Part shown: positions 42,501-51,479 of the stretch, in pieces | How the letters are laid out: each line of letters begins with the position of its first letter | Position numbering within the stretch: the stretch's first letter is position 1 | From: Pseudoips prasinana | Lineage: Eukaryota > Arthropoda > Insecta > Lepidoptera > Nolidae | Assembly: GCA_951640165.1 (NCBI GenBank) | Contig: OX621249.1 | Span: 7,553,001-7,617,000, forward strand | Length of the DNA stretch: 64,000 bases | Direction: 5' to 3' | Position numbers and translations under genes: made by a program | Notes under the pieces: generated by a model | What the model was told of the DNA's origin: nothing | Databases searched by the model: none | The model's input: only the letters and a program-made list of their open reading frames with translations

Positions 42501-44746
42501 TGAGGTAAGTAAATTGCTGATTCACTATTATTATTCTTATTTGTTACTAGTTTCATATGATTAAGATCTAAATATTCTTGTAGAACCTTTCCATATTCTT
42601 CCTTTAACTTAATGTTTTTTCCTAGCCTATTTTCTAAACTATTTAGTCTTTTTATTGCTATTGCCTTTGTTTCACCTACTTTTTGTTTCAGGTCCCCGTC
42701 CCGAATTGGTAATCTTACAATATACCGCCCGTTATCATTGCGTTTCGTTGTAGACTTAAACAATTCTTCACATTTCATTTCGTCTTCCGTTAATATTTTT
42801 ATATTTTCAGATGGTTCAGCTTCCAACTCCCAAAATTTTTTCAGATATTCATCACATGCAATACTGGAGTGCATAACTGTAATGTGAGAATTAACCACGG
42901 AACTATCTAAACCGACTACACCAGACAAAATCCAACCGAATTTAGTACATTGTGCCAACACGGTTCCACTCAAGTTCTTTTTTATACCCACTTTGATGAT
43001 CTGACTGTACTCGTATATATCCGCACCTAATAGTACATCAATTTTATTGGGACGATAATATTCCGGATCAGCTAAATCATCCTCCGTCAAATCTATCCAC
43101 TCAACTTTTGATACTTGAGCTGCGGGAAGAAGTGATGTTACTGACTTGAGAACATGAGCCTTGACCTTAACCTGGTAAGTCGGATCAAGCCTGGAGCTTA
43201 ATGTTATGTGGACAACGTATTTTGATGTTACACTTTTCTCTCCTCCTACGCCTATAACTGTTCCTTTAACCGCCGACCTTTTGATCCCTAAGTATTGAAC
43301 CATTGATTCAGTTATAAACGAGGCCTGAGACCCTTGATCCAGCAAAGCTCTAATTTCCCGATATGTCCCGTCCCTCGACTCAGCTTTTATCATAGCCGTG
43401 CTTAATAATACGGTTTTATGACTCATACCTGTCGAAAAATAAGAGACAAGTGGCTTACTGGACTTTTCCTCTTGGGTAACATCTTTGGACTTTCCATCAC
43501 TCACCGAAGAGCCTATAATCTCTGACGTTGATGGAGTCTCTTCAGTAGTTTGAGAAGACCCAGAAACATCTATAGTGTGAATTAATGTATGGTGGCGGCG
43601 TTTGCATATCTTGCAACGCTGTGCACTTTTACAAAACCTGGCCGAGTGGTTGTTGTTCAGACAAATAAAACATAAACTACGTTCCTGAACCAAAATGCGC
43701 CGTTTTTCCACGGATTCCTTATTAAATTTGGGACACGAACTTATTTTGTGGTCGGCGGAGCAATATGCACATGCACTAGGTACTTTGATTTTATCCTTCA
43801 TGACATGAAAAGATTGAGTCGTTTTTGGAGCCCGTTCCGACTTATTATCTAGGTTTTCCAATCCCCTAAACCGTCCCATTAAAAAACTTATAAATTGCTC
43901 AAGAGTGGGTAGATCGTCGTTGGGTTCTGATGACACTTTCAATTCCCAAGACTTTCGGGTTTCCTTGTCTAATTTTGCACTTATTATGTATATCATCAAA
44001 ATATCCCAAGACGATATATCCACTCCCAATGTTTTGAGAGATTCCAAGCAATCGTTCGTATTGGTAACGAGTTTTTTAATTTCAAAGGCTGATTCACTAG
44101 CTAGTATCTTTTGACCCATCAATCTTTTTAAAATGGAGTTTGCTAAAAACCTCTTATTATTATACATTCCGTCCAACTTTGACCACGCTGTCTTATAGTT
44201 GTCAGCCGTAACTGGAAGGTTTCTTAACAATTGCTCCGCCTCTCCATGTAAATGACCCTTTAAATAATAAAATTTTTGTGCATCATCCAGAGACTTATTT
44301 TGGTGTACTAAGCCTACATATAAATCTCTGAATGATTGCCACTCCGTATACTTTCCCGAGAACATAGGAATTTTTATTTCTGGTAATTTAATTTTACTGC
44401 AACCTTTAATTTGCCCTTCAGTAGATGAAGTGGAAGACGAAGTGTTATTGGCATTCTTTAGTAATAACATTTCTTTCATTTCACATTTGTACTCAATGTA
44501 AATTTCTTCTACCTTATCAAACACTTCATTTTTATAATATTCGGTATTATGCAACTCAGTTTTTCCCATACCGGTTATAATTTTAGTATGACTACTAGAA
44601 AAAGTACTCCATAGTTGTTCTAAGTTTTCAAGTCTGATTTCTAAATATGTGACAGTTAATCGCTCCTTAGGCGATTTTTTAAAATTAGTTTTCTGTTTTG
44701 CAATTTTGTGGGCAATTTCATCTTGAAGGTTAATTAAAGGTTCCAT
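39554..44746 (-). CDS. BEL/Pao Gag-Pol polyprotein, intact
   Basis: This is a single 1730-residue frame from ATG at 44746 (context 'caaaatgg'). By order: a Gag-like N-terminus (about 1-300; LPEIKIPMFSGKYTEWQSF is typical of the family); Cys/His knuckles about 322-390 (CAYCSADHKISSC, CFICLNNNHSARFC, CKICKRRHH); an aspartic protease about 460-600 (LLDQGSQASF); reverse transcriptase with YLDDLL near residue 887; RNase H with a WTDSQVVL-type segment; the integrase HHCC domain about 1365-1410; and the catalytic D, D, E near 1433 (DYAGP), 1500 (YSDNATNF) and 1552 (GLWEAGI). A basic C-terminal domain has PGKWLMGRIE. All expected catalytic residues are present. The product would be self-cleaved into particle, replication and integration proteins. 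No frameshift or stop is seen. Confidence 0.95.
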   Translation of the reverse strand: MEPLINLQDEIAHKIAKQKTNFKKSPKERLTVTYLEIRLENLEQLWSTFSSSHTKIITGMGKTELHNTEYYKNEVFDKVEEIYIEYKCEMKEMLLLKNANNTSSSTSSTEGQIKGCSKIKLPEIKIPMFSGKYTEWQSFRDLYVGLVHQNKSLDDAQKFYYLKGHLHGEAEQLLRNLPVTADNYKTAWSKLDGMYNNKRFLANSILKRLMGQKILASESAFEIKKLVTNTNDCLESLKTLGVDISSWDILMIYIISAKLDKETRKSWELKVSSEPNDDLPTLEQFISFLMGRFRGLENLDNKSERAPKTTQSFHVMKDKIKVPSACAYCSADHKISSCPKFNKESVEKRRILVQERSLCFICLNNNHSARFCKSAQRCKICKRRHHTLIHTIDVSGSSQTTEETPSTSEIIGSSVSDGKSKDVTQEEKSSKPLVSYFSTGMSHKTVLLSTAMIKAESRDGTYREIRALLDQGSQASFITESMVQYLGIKRSAVKGTVIGVGGEKSVTSKYVVHITLSSRLDPTYQVKVKAHVLKSVTSLLPAAQVSKVEWIDLTEDDLADPEYYRPNKIDVLLGADIYEYSQIIKVGIKKNLSGTVLAQCTKFGWILSGVVGLDSSVVNSHITVMHSSIACDEYLKKFWELEAEPSENIKILTEDEMKCEELFKSTTKRNDNGRYIVRLPIRDGDLKQKVGETKAIAIKRLNSLENRLGKNIKLKEEYGKVLQEYLDLNHMKLVTNKNNNSESAIYLPHHAIVKEDRVTTKVRVVFDASCKGTNGTSLNENLMIGPTLQADLRHIIMRWRTHKICLVADIVKMYRQVMVDRRDTVYQRILWRDSPKQEIKEYELNTLTFGTASAPYLAVRALQQVEYDECHDNPKLTDIILNDFYLDDLLTGAETVEEGLKIYTEINTVLTKGGFPLQKWMSNSKQLLDAINDELKGKDNGLKIQVDNVTKILGLTWNSIGDFFQYSVALPSLPEQATKRKIISDISRLFDPMGWLAPSIILAKIYIQRLWLAGIDWDQEIPQILYKEWATYHNSLLSLEDIKIPRWISTTSGNFKSNLHGFSDASKMAYAAVVYLRVVDDSGNVNVSIIASKTKVAPVKQVSIPRLELCGAVLLAKLMKEVSKVLNISLVDCYAWTDSQVVLAWLACHPSRWKTFVANRVSEILTILDNKHWFHVSSKDNPADCDSRGIPPADLSCASIWWDGPEFLRHPVVELKRPQPKTTNIEEVTSHTTTVSNSFWNKYSSLSKLIRVIAYCRRFLHLRSQTTRKHHTKSLDKEELNEAMELCIKKCQEDEFSEELKELKMNKLLGKTNNLKSLNIFLDSKGILRVGGRLEMSQLEYNRIHPILIPKQSFLTSLLVAKAHQKTMHGGPQLMVTFLRSRYWIIGVKLLVKKYVRGCVTCIRYSVKTRTQLMGQLPTARVMSNKPFLRSGVDYAGPINIRMSKGRGNKSYKGYIALFICMSTRAIHLEAVSELTTKGFMAAFKRFVARRGRCEELYSDNATNFTGAARELLFLFDEEKSCLNAELADSLMNNGTQWHFIPPHAPNFGGLWEAGIKSTKYHLKRVVGNSTLTFEDLATVLAQIEACLNSRPLSYIEDQDKLSILTPGHFLVGESLVVAPDLNFERSNIHSLQRWQFHQRMMQVFWRRWSRDYLNQFLQRHKWALQNPEPSIGDVVLIKEDDLPPGKWLMGRIELKHPGPDGITRVVTIRTQNSVFKRPISKICILPLCN

Positions 44747-44829
44747 TTTGATCTAACAAAATTCGTATGTTCCGAAATTAAAATATTCTAAACTTCCAAA
44801 CCTGACCCTTCCCCGAAGGAGGGAAGTTG

Positions 44830-45400
44830 CGCGGGGGGTACCTCCGTTGGCCTGCTGCGCGGAGGGCTCCTCCAATGTCCTGCGCGGGGGGGGCTCCTCC
44901 GATGTCTTGCGCGGGGCTCCTCCGATGTCCTGCGCGGGGGGGCTCCTCCGATGTTCTGCGCGGGGGGGCTCCTCCGATGTCTTGCGCGGGGGGATGGCTC
45001 CTCTCCGATGTCCGGCGCGGGGGGCTCCTCCGATGTTTTGCGCGTGGGGATGGCTCCTCTCCGATGTCCGGCGCGGGGGGCTCCTCCGATGTCTTGCGCG
45101 GGGCTCCTCCGATGTCCTGCGCGGGGGGCTCCTCCGATGTCCTGCGCGGGGGGCTCCTCCGATGTCCCGCGCGAGGGGCTCCTCCGATGTCTGCGCGGGG
45201 GGCTCCGTCGATGTTCTGCGCGGGGGCTCCTCCGATGTCCTGCGCGAGGGGCTGCTCCGATGTCCTGTGCGGGGGGCTCTTCCGATGTCCTGCGCGGGGC
45301 GCTCTTCCGATGTCCTGCGCGGGGGCGAAGGCTCCTCTCCGCTGTCCTGCGGGAGGGGCAGCTCCGATGTCCTGCTGCGCGTGGGGGCACCTCCAGTGTC
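44830..45400 (-). repeat. GC-rich tandem repeat in the retrotransposon leader, block 1
   Basis: About 20 units of 23-29 bp are built on 'ctcctccgatgtcctgcgcg' plus a variable G-run (plus-strand view). The block has no stops in most frames of both strands, so several long ORFs appear here that are not genes. Confidence 0.95.
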
Positions 45401-45615
45401 CAGGGCTACTCCTCTTCCGGGGTAGCGGAGCTGCTCCTCTTCCGGGGTAGCGGGGCTGCTCCTCTTCCGGGGTAGCGGGGCTGCTCCTCTGTGGCGGGGG
45501 CTACTTCCTCTTCCGGGGGGGAGAGGCTGCTCCTCTTCCGGGGCGGCGGGGCTACTCCTCTTCCGGGGCGGCGGGGGCTGCTCCTCTTCCGGGGCGGCGG
45601 GGGCTGATCCTCGTC
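45401..45615 (-). repeat. GC-rich tandem repeat in the leader, block 2
   Basis: About 8 units near 27 bp are built on 'ctgctcctcttccggggtag' and its 'ggcggcgg' variant. It is continuous with block 1 but uses a different unit. Confidence 0.9.
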
Positions 45616-45728
45616 GGGGGTACCTCACCGTTGATCCGCGGCCCTTCGTCGTCTTGTGGGTTAGCCTCTTCCGTATACTCCGCCGTCGTCTTCTGCTGCG
45701 ACCACCAAATTCTTTTCGCTGCGTCGAT

Positions 45729-45746
45729 CTGGCTCGTTCAGGACCA
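45729..45746 (-). promoter_or_regulatory. Primer binding site
   Basis: It starts immediately inside the 5' LTR on the minus strand with 'tggtcctgaacgagccag'. TGG at the LTR edge is what a tRNA CCA end would pair with. I do not identify the tRNA. Confidence 0.7.
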
Positions 45747-46016
45747 TGAACAAGGGTCAGGGTCCTCCGCGGTGAAATCAAACCACTGCTCTGCACTTAT
45801 AATTTATTGCACTACAAGTAGCGCCCCGGTGCGGTAGCGGATGAAAACACGAACTAAATTAATTATCGTCGATACTTATATGAAAAATGTGAACGAAACC
45901 ATATCGACTTTTAAGCGGACTGAACAACGCCATCTAGGGACACGGAAAGAAACTAAACAAATTAATTCTTGTAAGCCAATATGATTTCATTCATCGCGTT
46001 TACGATAACATAGACA
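45747..46016 (-). repeat. BEL/Pao 5' LTR
   Basis: It is 270 bp and identical by eye to 39067-39336. It contains the element's promoter by family knowledge; I did not locate a clear start site. Confidence 0.95.
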
Positions 46017-46021
46017 GTCTA
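46017..46021. repeat. Target-site duplication GTCTA, right
   Basis: This is the partner of 39062-39066. Confidence 0.9.
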
Positions 46022-46460
46022 CTTGTATCGATTGACATTAATTTACTCATGACCATCGGGGTTACCGCTTTAATGCGCTTTCCGAAGCGCCCCCTCAATC
46101 AACCCACAAAGCATATCTTTCTAGAATCGATTTTAAAACAAGATTGTACTGGGCGGGTATCGTACCCGTGACACACAAACTCTTCGACTGGATGGCTAAC
46201 TACTCTATAACACGGAAGTCTACTTTAGGTAGATATTGCCATAATGAAATATCAGCCGCTGAAACTGTGAAGGAAAAATTACCAATGCGCATGACACTTT
46301 TTTTATTAAAACTGACAGTTTCCTTATAGATTCAGTAATTGCGTGTGGAAAACACAAAATGTTTCGTTACACAACATTTATAGGCTACTAAATACCAATG
46401 GTTATTTTCTTTTTATCTTTTAACTTTTATACAATGTTAGATCTTTGGTTTTGTGATAAT
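46022..46460. other. Stretch without recognised features
   Basis: Only short frames are present. Confidence 0.45.
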
Positions 46461-46464
46461 ATTC

Positions 46465-46740
46465 ATCATCATCATCACCTTAACAGCTGTAAGAAGTCCA
46501 CTGCTGAACAAAGGCCTCCCAAGAATCATCTTGGAAGGATATGCCATAATCGCTTGGCAGACGAGTTGGCGATCGCGGTATAACGGTCATAGTACTCAGG
46601 AATACGCTGCTGCCCGTCCTCTGGTAGATATTCCCTCGGGTGGACTTCTGCGCAATCCACAGGATGAGATGGGGTGAGGATATTCTGATATTCTTCGCCG
46701 TCACCACACACCAACTGTGATAATACTGGCTTTTGTCAAT
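46465..46740 (+). repeat. Family F repeat with RTE-like 3' start
   Basis: 'gtccactgctgaacaaaggc', 'cgagttggcgatcgcggtat' and 'gctgctgcccgtcctctggt' follow family F order. Confidence 0.65.
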
Positions 46741-46751
46741 GACTTTTTTTA

Positions 46752-46925
46752 ATACTAGCTGTGCCCCGCGGTTATACCCGCGTTAAATTTTATAAATTAT
46801 AGCCTATGTGTTAATACAGGTTGTCAGCTAACTCCATACCAAATTGGATTAAGATCGCTACAGCAGTTTAGACGTGAAGAAGTAACAAACGTACACACTC
46901 ACAAACTTTCGCCTTTATAAGGTAA
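46752..46925 (+). repeat. Family Q repeat
   Basis: It runs from 'actagctgtgccccgcggtt' to 'cacaaactttcgcctttata'. It is the best copy of the family here. Confidence 0.75.
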
Positions 46926-47049
46926 TGATTTGCCTAAATCTTTATCGCGATTGAGACCCGTGTCCACAATATATAAAAATGTGTACAAATCGCGAAAGTT
47001 TAAAAAACATTTATAATATTAGTAGGATAAACTGTTTGCCTGTTCTCCT

Positions 47050-47215
47050 ACATAATAATAATAATAGAGCGGGAAACGAGCAAGTGGGTCAACTGATAGT
47101 AAATTATCACCGCCGCCTAGAAGAGCCGCAAGTGCGCTGCCGGCTTTTAAGAAAGGTAATAGGGCTCGCTTCTTGAAGCTTTCCATATTATACCGGATCG
47201 GAAATATCTCCGCAG
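47050..47215 (+). repeat. Family P repeat
   Basis: It contains 'cgagcaagtgggtcaactga', 'gcaagtgcgctgccggcttt' and 'ggaaatatctccgcagttaa'. Confidence 0.65.
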
Positions 47216-47294
47216 TTAATTGATTCTACAGAGTAGTAGTGACCTTAAGTATTCAAAAGACGTGTCCATGCTCATTTGTTTATTTTGTTGAAGT

Positions 47295-47515
47295 ATGAGT
47301 AAAAGGTGCTCGAGTGGCGACCACGAACCGGAAGACGCAGCGTGGGCACTGGGCAGGCCCCCTACAAGATGGACCGATGATCTTGTGCGGGTCGCTGGAA
47401 ATCGCTGGATGCGGTTAGCGGAAGACCGGCCATTGTGGAGATCTTTGGGGGAGGCCTTTGTCCAGCAATAGACGTCTTTCGGCTGATATGATGATGATGA
47501 TGATGATGAGTAAAA
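47295..47515 (+). mobile_element. RTE LINE 3' end, 5'-truncated, with (GAT)n tail
   Basis: Coding reads GRPPTRWTDDLVRVAGNRWM and then SLGEAFVQQ-stop, the C-terminal end of the RTE polyprotein. It is followed by 'gacgtctttcggctgatatg' and (ATG)n at 47489-47512. Only the last 60 or so residues survive; the rest was lost when the copy was made. Confidence 0.85.
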
Positions 47516-47685
47516 TTACTATACCTACAAATAAAAATACGCTTCCACTTCAACTAATATACAATTAAATTCGTGACCATGGAACATCCCCAGTTACCTT
47601 AAAAGAATTGTCAATATCTAGAAAAACTTTTTAGCAATCACTTAATTTACTATTAATGAAAAAAGAATTGATGTGTCTATTCTTG

Positions 47686-47945
47686 ACGGGCCTGTTGGCG
47701 TGGTTGGCAAATGCTTGCTTTTCACGCCGCATGTCGTGGGTGCGATTCCCACCCAGGACAGATATTTGTGTGCATGAACATGTCTGTTTATCCTGAGTCT
47801 GGGTGTAATTATCTATATAAGTATGTATTTACAAAAGAAAAGTAGTATATTATGATGTAGTAAATCAATTATCTGGTTTCCATAGTACAAGCCCTGGGTA
47901 GATTTGGATCAGATAGCCGTGTGTAAATAATGTCCCAGGATATTA
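47686..47945 (+). repeat. tRNA-headed SINE family S2
   Basis: The head is 'ggcgtggttggcaaatgctt' with 'gggtgcgattcccacccagg'. The 3' end is 'ggatcagatagccgtgtgta'. Confidence 0.85.
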
Positions 47946-48015
47946 TTATTATTTGTTTATTTTGTTGAAGTATGGGTAACCCAGTTTCATAGAATGATCC
48001 GACGAATTTTGTATC

Positions 48016-48100
48016 CGTTAATTATATTTATTTTGTGAAGTACCCCGCGGCACAGGGATTAACTTTCCGAGAGAAGGCGTTGTCTTTAAAAGAAAAATAC
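48016..48100 (+). repeat. SINE S1 3' fragment
   Basis: It contains 'tgaagtaccccgcggcacag' and 'ggcgttgtctttaaaag'. Confidence 0.65.
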
Positions 48101-48344
48101 AGCGAAAATATTCTTTTCTATTCCATATATTATCATGTACCTACATACGTTAGTAATAGTAGTTTTACGTAAAACTCGTTATGGATGCCTATATTATTTT
48201 CAGTTAGTGCACACAAATACGCATATGCAATCGGTTTAGCAGACTCCGGAGGAAAACAATCATACCAACAAATCATGAGTAGACGTGCGTAACTTCAGCT
48301 GACATATACGATGCGTCAAAGGATATCCTTAAAAATATACAAAA

Positions 48345-48615
48345 ATGCACGCCTTTATGAATATGTTCGTACGTTTCTGTTTTTACAAACAATTTTGTGG
48401 GAATGTCGTTGATGTGTGTCCTGGGTCAACATTTTATACTTTGAATGATGAAACCCCTATTTTAGCTTACGGTTTAAAAATTAGAGCAATTTTGGACAAA
48501 GAGTTGGATACGAAAAGCTGTGTAATTTATATGGAAATTCTCTCTGAGAATGTGTGAGGTCAAAACTAAGTAGATACTTTAACAAAATATGTGGTAATTA
48601 TACAGTATTTTGTGT
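48345..48615 (+). repeat. Repeat R, upstream segment
   Basis: It matches the reverse complement of 59987-60250 ('acaaacaattttgtg', 'gatgtgtgtcct', 'agctgtgtaattta', 'aattctctctga'). The 70-codon frame inside carries no known domain and is not called as a gene. Confidence 0.65.
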
Positions 48616-48671
48616 TTGCCTGCCCTTTGGGGATAGACGTATCGTGTGAACTGCAGTTTTAAACCCCAAAA

Positions 48672-48709
48672 TCAGTACTACTTTTTGAAACATCAAAAAG
48701 TAGTACTGA
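48672..48709. repeat. 17-bp perfect hairpin
   Basis: The arms 'tcagtactactttttga' and 'tcaaaaagtagtactga' have a 4-nt loop. Confidence 0.9.
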
Positions 48710-48714
48710 GTTTT

Positions 48715-48945
48715 TTATGAAAATAAAACCATACAGTTCTAGCCGGGAGTTTAAAAGTCGATGGTTTTGTATAACCTGAGCCTCGAAGAGTACGTAAGAT
48801 TATTCAGTCAAATAGTTTGTCCATCCAATTATGAGAGTGAACGAATAGAGAGTGTATTTATGCACACACTGCTGCTTCGTAATGTGTTCTACGTAGAGAC
48901 TGGCCGTCTTTGCTGACATTCGGCCAGGAGCGCTATTATTAACCC
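48715..48945 (+). repeat. SINE S4 3' fragment
   Basis: 'tgagcctcgaagagta', 'acgtagagactggccgtctt' and 'acattcggccaggagcgc' follow S4 order. Confidence 0.6.
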
Positions 48946-49019
48946 ATATACTACGAGTATCAAGACGAAACCTCTTGCGAGTTGGTTGTTTCTTACAAAA
49001 TCTTATCGTAGTAGCAACC

Positions 49020-49255
49020 CTTCGGGGCTGCGATGGCAGTATAATAAGTGCCCTCTACCGCCGCCACGTGCAAGTAGCTCTGGGAAGACAGTGATTTGTT
49101 TGTGGCGCATTAAGTTGTCCCGGACTGACAAGAGTTGGCAGTAGGGGAGGACAATCCAGAGCCCTCCAAGAGTACGTGACTTAACTGTTAGTCATGGCAC
49201 AAAAGGGGAGCATCGGAACAGTATACCCCCGTTCCCGCGCTCCTCCCATCAAGCG
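49020..49255. repeat. GC-rich dispersed repeat G
   Basis: This is the partner of 37975-38245. Confidence 0.75.
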
Positions 49256-49317
49256 CCAAGACATAAATGTATACATAAAAGTATATCTACCTAATAGAGA
49301 CAATGGCAAACTTTTAA

Positions 49318-49665
49318 CTACACGTGTGATGCAGTAATTAAGGTAGTCATGTTACTACTAGGCACCCCCGTGTTAGGAGTTCAATACTGGTACAGATGCC
49401 AGCATATACCGCTACCCCAATCTGTCAAATTTCTTTTCTAGTTTTTCAACTTTATCACAAAAACATAAGGTTCACTTTCAATTGGGGAAATTTGACAGAT
49501 TGGGGTAGCTTGATGTGCTGGTCTGAACAAGAAAACTATTTGTATGACCCATTTATAGTTGTTTTGAGTCTGAGTGTGCTTTGTGTTCGTAAATTTCATG
49601 TTTGTAGTTTAATATAAATACTCGTGATATAGGGTTGCCTAGTGCCTTTTTATTAACGAAGTAAA
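49318..49665 (+). repeat. SINE S1, diverged, containing a hairpin element
   Basis: The head 'acacgtgtgatgcagtaatt' and body 'tgacccatttatagttgttt' follow S1 order. A 99-bp inverted-repeat block (49410-49508) separates them. Confidence 0.65.
49410..49508. mobile_element. 99-bp miniature inverted-repeat element
   Basis: 22-bp perfect terminal arms, 'gctaccccaatctgtcaaat' plus 'tt' and the complement, enclose 55 bases. It sits inside a SINE, so it moved or formed after the SINE. Confidence 0.8.
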
Positions 49666-49755
49666 AATACTAAAGAGTTTGCTATATAATACTTTTACCC
49701 TCGATTTGATTATGAGAACAATTGTGGCTATGAATAAACAAAATAAATAAATATC

Positions 49756-49930
49756 TTTGGACACCTAACACACTGACATGTGATCCCACCTATAGAGCCT
49801 GTACGATGGCAACCAGACAATTGAAAAACGTACTTATATATTTCTAAATACATGCATGTCATATGTAGATACATTACACCCAGACACAGTACAAATAATC
49901 GTGTTCATCACATAAAGATTTGTCATGGAT
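49756..49930 (-). repeat. SINE S2-like, antisense
   Basis: 'tgtacgatggcaaccagaca' and 'cacagtacaaataatcgtgt' are the complement of the S2 body. Confidence 0.65.
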
Positions 49931-50499
49931 GAGAAATGAGATTTGTTTTGGCAACTCCTGCTGCCCGATACGCTTTTAATATTCAATTGGGTTTGATGGA
50001 GTTGCCGAGGCGATGCCGTGGCAAGGCGCTGGAATGCCGCGATATCTAAGCGGCTAGTGTGCGCTGACTTACGGCAAAATCTCTTGCCATGCCGTCCCAG
50101 TCTGCGTAGGCCTTAAAAAGGTTACGAAGCGTGGTGGTATATAGTTTTTGTCCTAACCAACTGTCATAACTAGTATTTGATGATTTTCCAGGTCAAAAGT
50201 TTTTCGATTTGGTGCTCCATTTATTTTATTGTAGTTTCGTCAGTTTTAAACAACTGATACTAACGCAAACAATTACGAACGCTATGATTATACAGATTGA
50301 TGCTCGTATGACGGTATATGTATAAGGTAATATGATGGTTGGGGTAGAGGCTTTGTTGCTTGTGATACTAGGGTTCCGGTAGAGGCTTCATTACTACCAC
50401 GCTGTTTCGCTTGCGATCCCCGCACAGGGCAATTATTTAATTGACTCATATACATTTTTTATGCTTGACCACAATCCTGATGATAAGTAAATAATTGTC

Positions 50500-50670
50500 T
50501 TGGGATAACTAACACACCGCCTTCTGATCGCAAACTAGGTGGAGCCTGTGCTATGCCCACCATACATACATGTTACAGATAAATTTAATCCAGATATTGA
50601 GTGAATAATCATGTTAAAATAAAAGAGTGAATAATCATGTTCATGACATAAAGATTTGTCAGTCTGGCTC
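50500..50670 (-). repeat. SINE S2-like, antisense
   Basis: 'gcctgtgctatgcccaccat' is followed by 'tgagtgaataatcatgtt', and the last piece is duplicated in tandem at 50604-50643. Confidence 0.6.
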
Positions 50671-51479
50671 AATAACTATAAAAAAAATAAAAAAGGTTTT
50701 TACTCACGTAGACTTTAAAAAAGCGCTTGTAAATAGTCAGAACATGTTTGTAGTAATATAGTTGTATACATTATTATTTCTAGTAACATAGATATCGTCC
50801 CCGTAGTTGGAAAACTAAATAACTCTGATTTTGTAGTTCTGAGATAAACGCGATTTAGTGTTTTTTTTTTAGTTATTGTTCATTTGTAAGAAAATGTGGG
50901 ACAATTTTGCTGTCGGCGATTTTACATTTTGTGGACCTGATAACCTTTCACATTATGCTTTAACAAACTGAACTCTATCTTTACCTATAACTAAATAACA
51001 AATAAAAAATCAAGTTGTTTAATTTTGCCACAACTGTTTTTATAACGTAACTGCAATTAGCTACTTATTTCGGCTATTTATTTAGTTTTCCTACAAGCTA
51101 AATACATGTGGTAGAGTCAAATTAGGTGAAATAAGTGCAGTTATTGAATTTATCATACTCGAAATATTTTTAAATGTAAAATTTAGTGGCTTTGTATGTT
51201 ATTATTACTTTGATATTTTTTTTACCTTTTGATGGGCACATATGAAATAAACGCTGTATTATGATATTAATAAAGTTATATTAAGGAATAAATAGAAAAG
51301 TTTATAAAAGGTGTATTGTTATCAGATACTTATCATGCCACATCCTTAAAAAATATACATTATCATCTTTATCATATCAGCCGAACTCCACAATTGCCGG
51401 TCTTGCGCTATTCGCACCCAGCGACCCGCACAAGATCATCGGCCCATCTTGTAGGGGGCCTGCCCACACTCTCTCCTCT

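Larger units (their letters stand above)
39067..46016 (-). mobile_element. Complete BEL/Pao LTR retrotransposon, very young insertion
   Basis: At 6950 bp the minus strand carries a 5' LTR (46016-45747), a primer site, a GC-rich tandem-repeat leader, one 1730-codon polyprotein, a polypurine tract and a 3' LTR (39336-39067). The two LTRs are identical by eye across all 270 positions, the target duplication is perfect and the ORF is unbroken. I take all this to mean recent insertion and possible competence. No envelope-like ORF is present. Confidence 0.95.

Noticed and set aside
39554..44746. Plus-strand frames opposite the polyprotein (for example 40146-40445, 41149-41484, 41727-42095)
   Set aside because: They are shadows of the intact minus-strand ORF.
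44827..45475. Long overlapping open frames on both strands (about 170-207 codons)
   Set aside because: They lie in the GC-rich tandem repeat, which lacks stop codons in most frames. The peptides are simple repeats and several frames have no ATG.
48345..48557. 70-codon frame
   Set aside because: It lies in repeat R, whose other copy at 59987-60250 has this frame broken.
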